NCBI RefSeq assembly: GCF_002754195.1
Contig: NZ_PEEU01000001.1
Location: 4,774,001-4,838,000 of the forward strand
Reading direction: 5' to 3'
Length of the DNA: 64,000 bases
From: Flavobacterium sp. 9
GTDB lineage: Bacteria > Bacteroidota > Bacteroidia > Flavobacteriales > Flavobacteriaceae
Shown here: piece by piece, positions 55,483 to 64,000 of the stretch
Position numbering within the stretch: the first letter of the stretch is position 1
Layout of the letters: every line of letters begins with the position of its first letter
Translations under genes and position numbers: made by a program
Notes under the pieces: model-generated
The model's input: only the letters and a program-made list of their open reading frames with translations
Database searches by the model: none
What the model was told of the DNA's origin: nothing

Positions 55483-55824
55483 TTAAACGTATTGTAAACA
55501 ATATAAATTCGGATTATAAACAGGATTGATTTGCTTTAAATCGGCTAAAATTCGATGTGTATAATCGCTGCCTCCAATTGCTAAATAAAATAAAGATTTT
55601 GACAGATACATTGGTCTTAAAGGAAACGTACGCCAGCTTTGTAATATGTTTTTTAGAAAATGTTTTATTATATACTTTGTTTTACTTTCTTCAGGGCGAA
55701 TAAAATAAATAGTTGAACTTTTAAATTTGGTCATTAAATTTGGAAACATTACAAATCTAGCGCCTTGTTGGATCAATAAATTTATTTCAAAAAGTGTTAA
55801 TCCTTCGATATTTTCTGTTTTCAT
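55483..55824 (-). CDS. Unrecognised small protein (113 aa)
   Basis: 113 aa. FEINLLIQQGARFVMFPNLM, then YFIRPEESKTKYIIKHFLKN, closing SDYTHRILADLKQINPVYNP. No signal or membrane helix. Its 3' end is present twice more nearby in decayed form. May itself be in decay, but the frame is whole. Confidence 0.62.
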   Translation of the reverse strand: MKTENIEGLTLFEINLLIQQGARFVMFPNLMTKFKSSTIYFIRPEESKTKYIIKHFLKNILQSWRTFPLRPMYLSKSLFYLAIGGSDYTHRILADLKQINPVYNPNLYCLQYV

Positions 55825-55955
55825 GATAAATTGATTTTGTATTATAATAGTGGTATTAATTATAGTACAAAGGTCAGTCGGTTTCTAATTTATTTTAGCC
55901 TTTAAAGGGTTTAAAATTAATATGTTAAGGTGTTTTTTTTGACTGATGAAATAAA

Positions 55956-55993
55956 ATAAAAAACTGTATAAAAAATTAATTTTATACAGTTTT
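55956..55993 (-). terminator. Terminator of the L,D-transpeptidase gene
   Basis: A 14-bp perfect stem (55960-55973 with 55980-55993, AAAACTGTATAAAA and its complement) and a T run on the minus strand, 29 nt past the stop. Confidence 0.85.
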
Positions 55994-56021
55994 CCGTTTA
56001 TTAATTTACCAATTAAATATC

Positions 56022-57593
56022 TTAATTTGAAGCTATTTCTGCAGGACTAGAAATTAGGTTGTTAGAATCACTATCTCTCTCATAAACGTCTTGATAGAAA
56101 CTAACTTCTCCGGCTTCGTTTACCCATGAAGTAAAATAACAAATATAGATAGGCACTTTGTTTGGCAATTTAAAAGTAGTTTCTTCAGTACCATCCATTG
56201 CTTTGTTAATTCTGTCTTCTGTCCATTCAGGATAATCTTGTAACATTGCAATTGCAAGTTCTTTGGCTTTATTTACATTCACACAACCGTGGCTAAAAGT
56301 TCTTTTTTCAAAATCAAATAATGTTTTGGCTGGCGTATCGTGCATGTAGATATCATCTGGATTTGGGAAAATAAATTTTACTAATCCTAAAGAGTTATCT
56401 GCACCCGGTTTTTGTCTTACTTGACCATTTACGATTTCCATGTTGTGATCTGCAAGATAATTTTTGTCAGCTGCAATTTTTGATTTCAATTCATTGTCAA
56501 CAATACTTTGAGGAACAGTCCAATAAGGGCTAAAAACAACTTTGTCAATATTACCGTTAAAAATTGTTGTTTTGGTCAATTGAGAACCTACAAAAACTTT
56601 TGAAGTCAATTCTATTTTACCATTTTTTACATAAACCAATTCAAATGATGGCACATTTACCATTATATATTCTTTGTCTTTAGATAGTTGAGGTAAAATA
56701 GTTTTGGCACGTTCGATGTTAATCATTAAAGTTTTGATTTTATCAGCAATTGGTGTGTTCAAGTCTTTAATATGATCTTCATTAATGATGTAATTTGGTT
56801 TTAAACCATTTCTCAATTTATATTTCATCACACCATCCATTAATTCCTGATCATAAACATCACTTTTAGAATCATTTTTCAAATCGCCCATTACAAACAA
56901 TCTGTTTCTAATTTGAGCAACTGTAATTGATTTTGCATCAGGTCTGATATCTTTATAAGGAGTTTCTGTTGTGATAGGTGTCCAGGTATTTTCTTTTTCT
57001 ATTTTTTTGTATTTTTTTAAAGCAATCTGAAGTTTATCATATTGATTAGAAACTCCGGCATTGTTTTTCTCTAATAAAGTAGGTTTAGTCATTAAAGAAT
57101 CTAATAAAGTTTCGTATGAAATTGCTTTTTTACCTTCGATTGCACGATTAGCATACATAATATATGCAGCACTTAATAACATATCAGCATCTGTTTTTGA
57201 AAGTTTCTCTTTTGAAGTTTCATTAAACATCTGATTGATTTCTTCGTTATATGGAAATTCAATTTTTGAAGTTTCTTTATCTGTACCGTTTAATTTTTTG
57301 TACAATACATTTCCAAATTCAGTTATTTTTCCATTTTTATACCATATAGTTCCGTAAGATCTGTTTTTGTATAAAGAGATCACATCGTTTTGGTATTTTT
57401 TTAAATCAGAATATCTTCTAAAGAAATCATTTAGAATTTCTGTGTCTACTACATCATCATTTTTATCAGAAGCATTCTTGTAAATGTCTGCCAAAGTTTT
57501 TTTGGTGATTACATCATTTTTCTCAAGGTTATTAAAAGATGATGTAAAGAAACTTACGACTAAAATTATGGCGAAAGGATATAATGTTTTCAT
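56022..57593 (-). CDS. L,D-transpeptidase (YkuD domain), YcbB-like
   Basis: 523 aa. Makes 3-3 peptidoglycan cross-links or attaches proteins. Signal peptide to about residue 20 (TSSFNN). Scaffold part 25-290 with a peptidoglycan-binding-like stretch (AQIRNRLFVMGDL, DQELMDGVMKYKLRNGL). YkuD domain about 315-460 with HDTPAKTLFDFEKRTFSHGC (His435 and Cys437 of SHGCVNV). The length and layout match the large YcbB/LdtD type. Cysteine enzymes of this kind replace penicillin-binding proteins under beta-lactam stress. Confidence 0.93.
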   Translation of the reverse strand: MKTLYPFAIILVVSFFTSSFNNLEKNDVITKKTLADIYKNASDKNDDVVDTEILNDFFRRYSDLKKYQNDVISLYKNRSYGTIWYKNGKITEFGNVLYKKLNGTDKETSKIEFPYNEEINQMFNETSKEKLSKTDADMLLSAAYIMYANRAIEGKKAISYETLLDSLMTKPTLLEKNNAGVSNQYDKLQIALKKYKKIEKENTWTPITTETPYKDIRPDAKSITVAQIRNRLFVMGDLKNDSKSDVYDQELMDGVMKYKLRNGLKPNYIINEDHIKDLNTPIADKIKTLMINIERAKTILPQLSKDKEYIMVNVPSFELVYVKNGKIELTSKVFVGSQLTKTTIFNGNIDKVVFSPYWTVPQSIVDNELKSKIAADKNYLADHNMEIVNGQVRQKPGADNSLGLVKFIFPNPDDIYMHDTPAKTLFDFEKRTFSHGCVNVNKAKELAIAMLQDYPEWTEDRINKAMDGTEETTFKLPNKVPIYICYFTSWVNEAGEVSFYQDVYERDSDSNNLISSPAEIASN

Positions 57594-57899
57594 TTTATTT
57601 TAAATTTTTACGTTATTGTTCGTTAGGAAGTTTTTGGTAAAAATTTGGGGCTTTTCTACACTGCTAAATTACTTTAGGTTACTGCTAAACAAGTTGTTAG
57701 ATTCAATTTAAATGTTGCGAAATTGCCATGTTGTTAACATTTCTATAAGACTTATATAAGGTATATACTATAACGTTTGAGATTGTTACCCTTGCAGATG
57801 AAAAAAACATTTCTTTTTTTTGTTAACATAAAGCAATAGCAGTAATCAAATATTAAAATATTTTGTAAATTGCTCCCTTAAAATTATCATATTCATAAA

Positions 57900-60800
57900 A
57901 TGGAACAACAAAAACCATATAATCCTAAAAATAAAGTAAGAATTGTAACCGCTGCTTCACTTTTTGACGGACATGACGCTGCAATCAACATTATGCGCCG
58001 TATTATTCAGTCAACAGGAGTTGAGGTAATACATTTAGGTCACGATCGTAGTGTCGAAGAAGTGGTAAATACCGCTATTCAGGAAGATGCAAATGCAATC
58101 GCAATGACTTCGTATCAAGGTGGACATAACGAATATTTTAAATATATGTATGACTTACTTCATGAAAAAGGAGCAGGACATATTAAGATTTTTGGTGGTG
58201 GAGGCGGAGTAATTCTGCCAAGCGAAATTTCAGAATTACATGAATATGGAATAACAAGAATTTATTCTCCGGATGATGGTCGTTCTTTGGGATTACAAGG
58301 AATGATTAATGATTTGGTAGAACGCGCAGATTATCCTATTGGAGATAAACTAAACGGAGAAATCGATCACATCGAAAATAAAATTCCAACCGCAATTGCA
58401 CGATTAATTTCGGCAGCGGAGAATTTTCCTGAGATTGCAAAACCGGTTTTCGATCAGATTCATACGAATAATGCCAATTCTAAAATTCCAGTTCTGGGAA
58501 TTACAGGAACTGGTGGAGCAGGAAAATCTTCTTTGGTTGACGAATTAGTTCGTAGATTTTTAATTGATTTCCCTGAAAAAACAATCGGATTAATTTCTGT
58601 CGATCCTTCGAAAAGAAAAACCGGAGGAGCACTTTTAGGAGACAGAATCCGAATGAATGCCATTAATAACCCTCGTGTTTATATGCGTTCTTTGGCGACA
58701 CGTCAATCAAACTTGGCATTATCTAAATATGTTGCCGAAGCGATTCAGGTTTTAAAAGCCGCAAAATACGATTTGATTATTCTGGAAACTTCAGGAATCG
58801 GACAATCAGATACGGAAATTATGGACCATTCTGATGTATCCTTATATGTAATGACTCCGGAATTTGGTGCAGCGACTCAATTAGAGAAAATCGACATGCT
58901 TGATTTTGCTGATCTTGTAGCGTTGAATAAATTTGACAAAAGAGGAGCACTTGACGCCATTCGTGACGTTAAAAAACAATACCAGCGCAATCATAATCTT
59001 TGGGATATAAACCCTGATGAAATGCCGGTTTTCGGAACAATTGCATCTCAGTTCAACGATCCAGGAATGAACACGCTTTATAAAGCTATTATGGATAAAA
59101 TTGTGGAGAAAACAGAATCCGAATTAAAATCGACTTTCCAGATTACTAAGGAAATGAGCGAGAAAATCTTCGTGATTCCGCCACACAGAACGCGTTATTT
59201 GTCTGAAATTGCAGAGAATAACAGATCTTATGATGAAATCGCACTTTCGCAGCAAAAAGTAGCTCAAAAATTATACGGAATCTTTAAAACGATAGAATCA
59301 GTTTCAGGAAAAATTCCACAGATAAATAAAGCAGGAATTGACGACAATAGTGTCATCCTGAGCGAAGTCGAAGGACTTAACGAAAACAGAATCTTTTTGA
59401 ACCTTTTACTAAATCAGTTTGATAAAGTAAAAATGGATTTAGATCCGTACAATTGGGAAATTATCCTGAATTGGGATGAAAAAGTAGCCAAATACAAAAA
59501 TCCGATTTACTCGTTTAAGGTTCGTGATAAGGAAATTAAGATTGCAACACATTCTGAAAGTTTATCACATTTACAAATCCCAAAAATTGCTTTGCCTAAA
59601 TATGAAGCTTGGGGCGATATCTTGCGTTGGAATTTACAGGAAAATGTTCCCGGAGAATTTCCGTTTGCTTCAGGATTATATCCGTTTAAGCGTGAAGGCG
59701 AAGATCCGTCAAGAATGTTTGCCGGAGAAGGCGGACCGGAAAGAACCAACAAACGTTTTCATTATGTGAGCGCAGGATTGCCGGCAAAACGACTTTCGAC
59801 TGCTTTTGATAGTGTGACTTTGTACGGAAACGACCCGGATATTCGTCCTGATATTTACGGAAAAATCGGTAATGCGGGAGTTTCGATTTGTTGTTTGGAT
59901 GATGCTAAAAAATTATATTCAGGTTTTGATTTGGTGCACGCTTTAACATCTGTAAGTATGACCATAAACGGACCAGCGCCAATGTTGTTGGGCTTTTTTA
60001 TGAATGCGGCGATCGATCAGCAATGTGAATATTACATCAAAGCAAACGATCTTGAAAAAGAAGTTGAGGCTAAAATCAACAAAATATACAAAGAAAAAGG
60101 GACAGAAAGACCAAGATATCAAGGCGATTTACCAGAAGGAAACAACGGTTTAGGATTAATGCTTTTGGGAGTTACCGGAGATCAGGTTTTGCCTTTGGAA
60201 GTTTATAATGAAATAAAAGTTAAAACATTATCACAAGTTCGTGGAACGGTTCAAGCCGATATTTTAAAAGAAGATCAGGCGCAAAACACTTGTATTTTCT
60301 CTACCGAATTTGCTCTAAGATTAATGGGCGACGTGCAGGAATATTTTATTACCAAGAACGTTCGTAATTTCTATTCGGTTTCGATTTCAGGATATCATAT
60401 TGCAGAGGCAGGGGCGAACCCAATTACGCAATTGGCATTTACGCTTTCGAATGGTTTCACTTACGTGGAATATTACTTAAGCCGCGGAATGAATATCAAC
60501 GATTTTGGACCAAATTTATCGTTCTTTTTCTCCAACGGAGTAGATCCGGAATATTCAGTAATTGGTCGTGTGGCACGTAAAATTTGGGCAAAAGCCATGA
60601 AAAACAAATACGGAGCCAACGAAAGAGCGCAAATGCTAAAATATCATATTCAGACTTCCGGACGTTCATTACACGCACAGGAAATTGATTTTAATGATAT
60701 CAGAACGACTTTGCAGGCTTTGTATGCGATTTATGACAACTGTAATTCGCTACATACAAATGCTTACGATGAAGCGATTACAACACCAACCGAAGAATCT

Positions 60801-61340
60801 GTGCGTAGAGCAATGGCGATTCAGTTGATTATTAATAAAGAATTAGGTCTGGCGAAAAACGAAAACCCAATTCAAGGTTCGTTTATCATCGAAGAATTAA
60901 CAGATTTAGTTGAAGCAGCCGTTCTACAAGAATTCGACCGAATCACAGAGCGTGGCGGAGTTCTTGGAGCAATGGAAACAATGTACCAACGTTCTAAAAT
61001 TCAGGAAGAAAGTTTGTATTACGAAACTCTAAAACACAACGGAGATTTCCCAATTGTGGGAGTAAACACTTTCTTGAGTTCAAAAGGTTCTCCAACGGTA
61101 ATTCCGGCAGAAGTAATTCGCGCCACTGAAGAAGAAAAGCAATATCAAATTACAATGCTAGATAATTTACACCAGTTTCACGAAGCAAAAGTAAACGAGC
61201 ATTTAAACAAACTACAAGAAGCCGCAATTAAAAACGAAAACTTATTCGACCATTTAATGGAAGCTACAAAGGTTTGTTCGCTTGGTCAGATTACTTCGGC
61301 ATTGTTTGAAGTTGGCGGGCAATATAGAAGAAATATGTAG
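57900..61340 (+). CDS. icmF: Fused isobutyryl-CoA mutase (B12-binding / G-protein chaperone / mutase)
   Basis: 1146 aa. Coenzyme-B12 enzyme that rearranges isobutyryl-CoA and n-butyryl-CoA (some members also pivalyl-CoA). B12 domain 10-145 with [13 protein letters not shown] (His25 as the cobalt ligand). MeaB-like G-domain 195-450 with GTGGAGKS (203-210), [11 protein letters not shown] and NKFD (343-346). Linker, then mutase barrel (about 590-1130) with [18 protein letters not shown] in the substrate-binding part. This domain order identifies IcmF rather than MutA/B. Residues 484-492 (SVILSEVEG) in the linker come from a GTCAT..GAGCGAAG intergenic repeat. No cobalamin riboswitch seen upstream (57594-57899). 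Confidence 0.93.
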   Translation: MEQQKPYNPKNKVRIVTAASLFDGHDAAINIMRRIIQSTGVEVIHLGHDRSVEEVVNTAIQEDANAIAMTSYQGGHNEYFKYMYDLLHEKGAGHIKIFGGGGGVILPSEISELHEYGITRIYSPDDGRSLGLQGMINDLVERADYPIGDKLNGEIDHIENKIPTAIARLISAAENFPEIAKPVFDQIHTNNANSKIPVLGITGTGGAGKSSLVDELVRRFLIDFPEKTIGLISVDPSKRKTGGALLGDRIRMNAINNPRVYMRSLATRQSNLALSKYVAEAIQVLKAAKYDLIILETSGIGQSDTEIMDHSDVSLYVMTPEFGAATQLEKIDMLDFADLVALNKFDKRGALDAIRDVKKQYQRNHNLWDINPDEMPVFGTIASQFNDPGMNTLYKAIMDKIVEKTESELKSTFQITKEMSEKIFVIPPHRTRYLSEIAENNRSYDEIALSQQKVAQKLYGIFKTIESVSGKIPQINKAGIDDNSVILSEVEGLNENRIFLNLLLNQFDKVKMDLDPYNWEIILNWDEKVAKYKNPIYSFKVRDKEIKIATHSESLSHLQIPKIALPKYEAWGDILRWNLQENVPGEFPFASGLYPFKREGEDPSRMFAGEGGPERTNKRFHYVSAGLPAKRLSTAFDSVTLYGNDPDIRPDIYGKIGNAGVSICCLDDAKKLYSGFDLVHALTSVSMTINGPAPMLLGFFMNAAIDQQCEYYIKANDLEKEVEAKINKIYKEKGTERPRYQGDLPEGNNGLGLMLLGVTGDQVLPLEVYNEIKVKTLSQVRGTVQADILKEDQAQNTCIFSTEFALRLMGDVQEYFITKNVRNFYSVSISGYHIAEAGANPITQLAFTLSNGFTYVEYYLSRGMNINDFGPNLSFFFSNGVDPEYSVIGRVARKIWAKAMKNKYGANERAQMLKYHIQTSGRSLHAQEIDFNDIRTTLQALYAIYDNCNSLHTNAYDEAITTPTEESVRRAMAIQLIINKELGLAKNENPIQGSFIIEELTDLVEAAVLQEFDRITERGGVLGAMETMYQRSKIQEESLYYETLKHNGDFPIVGVNTFLSSKGSPTVIPAEVIRATEEEKQYQITMLDNLHQFHEAKVNEHLNKLQEAAIKNENLFDHLMEATKVCSLGQITSALFEVGGQYRRNM
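59351..59376. repeat. GTCAT..GAGCGAAG repeat inside icmF
   Basis: 26 nt with core GTCATCCTGAGCGAAGTCG, related to the arm of the repeat at 3373 (GTCATTTCGAGCGAAG). Read in frame as VILSEVEG within the linker before the mutase domain. Confidence 0.75.
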
Positions 61341-61365
61341 AATTTACTGTTTTATAGATTTATGG

Positions 61366-61396
61366 AAAAACCTCTCAGATAATGGGAGGTTTTTTT
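61366..61396 (+). terminator. icmF terminator
   Basis: A 9-bp stem (AAAAACCTC 61366-61374 with GAGGTTTTT 61386-61394), then T residues, 26 nt past the icmF stop. Confidence 0.8.
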
Positions 61397-61527
61397 GTTG
61401 GCTTTTTGATTTTGATTAAATTATTTGATTTACGGTTTTCCTCATTTTTATAAGAAAATGTTTCTTTATATTAGCTGATCAGAAATATAAAAATTAACTA
61501 TTTAAAGAAAAACTTAATAATACATAT

Positions 61528-63615
61528 ATGGAGCAAGAATTACAATTGTTTAGATATGTGAAAAAATATCTAGAGGATCTAGGTTATCCTTCTGAAAGTA
61601 TTTTTTTTGAATATCCGACAGATAACAGAAACAGGATTGACGTTGTTGTTAAGAAAGAAGATGGTATTTACATTGTTATTGAAGTTAAAAACCGAAATAG
61701 CTTAAATTTACAGGCGATTGATGATATTGAGTATCATCCATTAACAAGGAGGGTTCAAAAAGAAGCACAAGAAGTAAATGCGGAATATTTTGTACTAACA
61801 AATGGATATGAATATTTATGGATGAAAACTGGCGTTGGAGGACGTCCTGAAAAAGTTGAAGAAGTTATTTATTCAGCTTTTAATGTCATTAAAAATACAG
61901 AAAAGCAGTTTTTTAATATTGTTTTAAATCATGTTTTTGAATACTTAAAAAGTTTTCCAATAACAGGTAATAGATTGTATGATATTTCTATAATAATATA
62001 TGGTAAATTAAAAAAAGAGATTAACTATCGTTTTGATTTAAATGATATTGAATATAATTATTTTATTAATAATGAGATAAACTACTTATATAATAGAAAA
62101 TATTCTGATCGTGAAATTATCTCGGATGCTATTGAAAGACTGGAAAGTATTAATCTACTTGAAAATAATTTGACTGTAATTGAGTTTATTGATGATTTAT
62201 TTTTAAAGAATTCTAAAGATTTAATAATTCCAAGATGGCTTACTGATTTAATGGTTAAGATTTTGAATCCTAATAAAGAAGATAAAATTGTAGATATGTT
62301 TGCAAGAAATGGTTCTTTTTCTTCTTCAATTTATTTCAATGAAAATGAGAATGTTTTATCATATTATACAAATACGGAATACTATTATTGGATTAAAATA
62401 CAGCAATTACTTTTTCTAAAGAGGGAGACTGAGATTATTTTAGAACCTACTCCAATTAATGGAAAGTTTAAATTTTCTGGAGATATCCCTAAATCATTTT
62501 TAATCGCGCCGCCTTTTAATGTTAAAGTAGCTAATATAATAAATGAAGATTATGATTATAGAGGAATTAAAGATAGCACTTCACTATTTATTGAAAATGC
62601 ATTAAATTCTGTTGGAGAAAATGGAAAAGTTGTTGTAATTGTTCCCGATAGTTTTTTATCTTCAAATCAATTTTTAAAGTTTAGAAAATATATTATTAAT
62701 AACAATAGTATAGACTCTATAATTAGTCTTCCACAAGATAGTTTTAAACCTTATTCTTCAGTAAAAACAACACTCCTAACTATTATAAAAGGCAAAAAAA
62801 ATGTAGGAACTTTTTTTGCAACATTAGAGGATAGTCCAAAGGAATATTTGATTGATTGTTCAAAATTTGAAAATATTCACTGTATACTGACAAATCTTGC
62901 AAAATTTAGATCTTCTAAAGAAGTAGATCCATCAAAATTAGGTTTTATTGTAGATGACGTAAATTTTGAAAATTTGCATTTTTCAAAGTATCTTTTTACA
63001 CAAAATTTGGATGAAGAAGATTTTAATAAAAATTATATTTTTATTCCATTAAAAGAATTATCATATAATATTTTTCGTGGAGATCAGTTAGTATCTGATA
63101 AAATTGGAGATATTCCATATATAGGACCAGCTTCTGTTAGAAGGATGAGAATAGTAGAAGATGGGTTTTCATATACATCTAAAAAACTTATTCCTAAGAA
63201 AAGCATTAAGACTGAGTTTGGTCAAATATTAATAAATGCAATTGGACCAAATAGAGGAAAAGCCGCTTTGGTTACTTCTGAATATAGTAATATGTTTATA
63301 AACAGACATATTATAGGACTTAAAGTAAAAGAAAATTTAGTATTGCCTGAATATTTAGCAATTGCTATAAATAGTAAAATTGTACAAGAGCAATTTTTGG
63401 ATAAAAGTAGTGGTTCAGTGATACCTTCATTGAATTTTAAAAGTTTAGAAGAAATAATTATTCCTTTGCCAAGTATAGAAATTCAGGAAAAAACTATTTT
63501 AGAATTTAACGCCCTTTCTGAAGAATATGGTACTGCCCTTGTTAAAATTTCCAATCTTGAGAGTGAATTAAATGAAAAATTAAATACTTTAGGAAGGGAG
63601 GAGAAAAAAATATGA
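61528..63615 (+). CDS. Restriction-like fusion: HSDR_N-type nuclease, degenerate N6-methylase, specificity (TRD) domain
   Basis: 695 aa. Residues 5-110: type I R-subunit-like PD-(D/E)xK domain (RIDVVV with Asp38; IEVKN with Glu52, Lys54; then YFVLTNGYEYLW). Residues 225-425: HsdM-like fold, but motif I reads VDMFARNGSFS (one Gly lost) and the NPPF/Y catalytic motif reads APPF (327-330), so methyl transfer is doubtful. ENALNSVGENGKVVVIVPD and SLPQDSFKPYSSVKTTLL are typical of HsdM. Residues 500-690: HsdS-type TRD (FIPLKELSYNIFRG, PLPSIEIQEKTILEF) with a closing coiled coil. Its stop overlaps the next ATG (ATGA). Very AT-rich, unlike icmF, suggesting transfer. Confidence 0.85.
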   Translation: MEQELQLFRYVKKYLEDLGYPSESIFFEYPTDNRNRIDVVVKKEDGIYIVIEVKNRNSLNLQAIDDIEYHPLTRRVQKEAQEVNAEYFVLTNGYEYLWMKTGVGGRPEKVEEVIYSAFNVIKNTEKQFFNIVLNHVFEYLKSFPITGNRLYDISIIIYGKLKKEINYRFDLNDIEYNYFINNEINYLYNRKYSDREIISDAIERLESINLLENNLTVIEFIDDLFLKNSKDLIIPRWLTDLMVKILNPNKEDKIVDMFARNGSFSSSIYFNENENVLSYYTNTEYYYWIKIQQLLFLKRETEIILEPTPINGKFKFSGDIPKSFLIAPPFNVKVANIINEDYDYRGIKDSTSLFIENALNSVGENGKVVVIVPDSFLSSNQFLKFRKYIINNNSIDSIISLPQDSFKPYSSVKTTLLTIIKGKKNVGTFFATLEDSPKEYLIDCSKFENIHCILTNLAKFRSSKEVDPSKLGFIVDDVNFENLHFSKYLFTQNLDEEDFNKNYIFIPLKELSYNIFRGDQLVSDKIGDIPYIGPASVRRMRIVEDGFSYTSKKLIPKKSIKTEFGQILINAIGPNRGKAALVTSEYSNMFINRHIIGLKVKENLVLPEYLAIAINSKIVQEQFLDKSSGSVIPSLNFKSLEEIIIPLPSIEIQEKTILEFNALSEEYGTALVKISNLESELNEKLNTLGREEKKI

Positions 63616-64000
63616 ATTCATTTCCTATAATAAGTATTGAAGAATTGCAAAATTGTTTCGATCGAGTGTGTAATATATATGTAAGTGATAAAAGAAAAAT
63701 TTTAGAAGCTACAGAACGCGCAATGTTCGGGCAAATTTCTCCTTACAGAATTAATGCTGATACATTTGAAAATCAAATAACAGTTATTAGAAATAAAATT
63801 AGGAGAACTGCTGACAGGTCAGGACAAAATTTATTGATTAAAATTATCGAAGAATTATATGATTACCTATTAGCAAATGGTGTAATAGGAGTTTCACAAG
63901 ATAATTTTCTTGATAACGCTTTCTTTAATTTGTCTACAGACAATAAAATTCGATATAGATCTAATGCTGAATGGGAATGGGAATGGAGAATATCAGTTCA
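63612..64000 (+). CDS. Unknown second gene of the restriction-like operon (3' end outside window)
   Basis: 129 codons are visible, starting MNSFPIISIEELQNCFDRV. The ATG overlaps the stop of the fusion gene (ATGA), so the two are translationally coupled. Helical text (KIIEELYDYLLANGVIG, then NAEWEWEWRISV) continues to the edge. No family recognised from this part. It is probably the partner of the fusion protein. Confidence 0.75.
   Translation, partial: MNSFPIISIEELQNCFDRVCNIYVSDKRKILEATERAMFGQISPYRINADTFENQITVIRNKIRRTADRSGQNLLIKIIEELYDYLLANGVIGVSQDNFLDNAFFNLSTDNKIRYRSNAEWEWEWRISV

Noticed and set aside
57594..57899. Cobalamin riboswitch before icmF
   Set aside because: No B12-box-like core or consistent stems could be found; the stretch is plain AT-rich leader.

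Overview
The window looks like a stretch of a Flavobacterium-type chromosome (phylum Bacteroidota). The DNA is AT-rich, the promoters fit the Bacteroidota form (TTG or TTTG about 19-20 nt before TAnnTTTG), many short lipoproteins and proteins with signal peptides ending in -AQ are present, and the intergenic repeats are of the kind seen in flavobacteria (GTCAT..GAGCGAAG, CCCGAAGCTTCGGG and GCAAAGTTCGCAAAG families). I saw no tRNA, rRNA, CRISPR array or complete insertion sequence.

Layout. 1-9.6 kb: iron uptake on the minus strand, with three TonB-dependent siderophore receptors (the first cut by the window edge), a DUF4198-like exported protein and a PepSY membrane protein in an operon with one receptor. 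9.8-17.6 kb: an MFS transporter, small envelope proteins, topoisomerase III and an acyltransferase. 17.7-20.9 kb: a tight three-gene cassette of a membrane/coiled-coil protein, a G-domain P-loop NTPase and a coiled-coil tail-anchored protein. 21-31.3 kb: mostly unrecognised secreted proteins and lipoproteins, a HEAT-repeat protein and a divergent GIY-YIG-like protein. Four promoters in this stretch share a 16-bp palindrome exactly 21 nt before the -7 box. 31.5-33.7 kb: a HicAB toxin-antitoxin pair with a double operator, then prfA. 33.7-34.6 kb: a repeat-rich gene-free stretch with three copies of one terminator-like hairpin.

34.6-41 kb: a stress/envelope cluster (holin-like, YtxH, a 50-aa lmo0937-type protein, OmpA-like barrel, AraC regulator-receiver-histidine kinase operon, CsbD, Dps). 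41.2-50.9 kb: a broken OmpA-family gene, pyrF, a BtuF-like metal-receptor protein, an AraC regulator, an aldo/keto reductase, catalase and purU, separated by GCAAAG inverted repeats and a 176-bp tandem duplication that may encode a pair of small RNAs. 51-57.6 kb: small envelope proteins, an SGNH hydrolase killed by one in-frame stop and flanked by duplicated debris, and an L,D-transpeptidase. 57.9-61.3 kb: the fused acyl-CoA mutase IcmF, carrying a peptide encoded by an intergenic repeat. 61.5 kb to the edge: the start of a probable defence operon, a nuclease-(degenerate methylase)-specificity-domain fusion translationally coupled to an unknown gene.

Best candidates for something undescribed: the four-promoter regulon at 21-31 kb, the G-protein cassette at 17.7-20.9 kb (whose first gene may be a member of that regulon), and the restriction-like fusion operon at the right edge.
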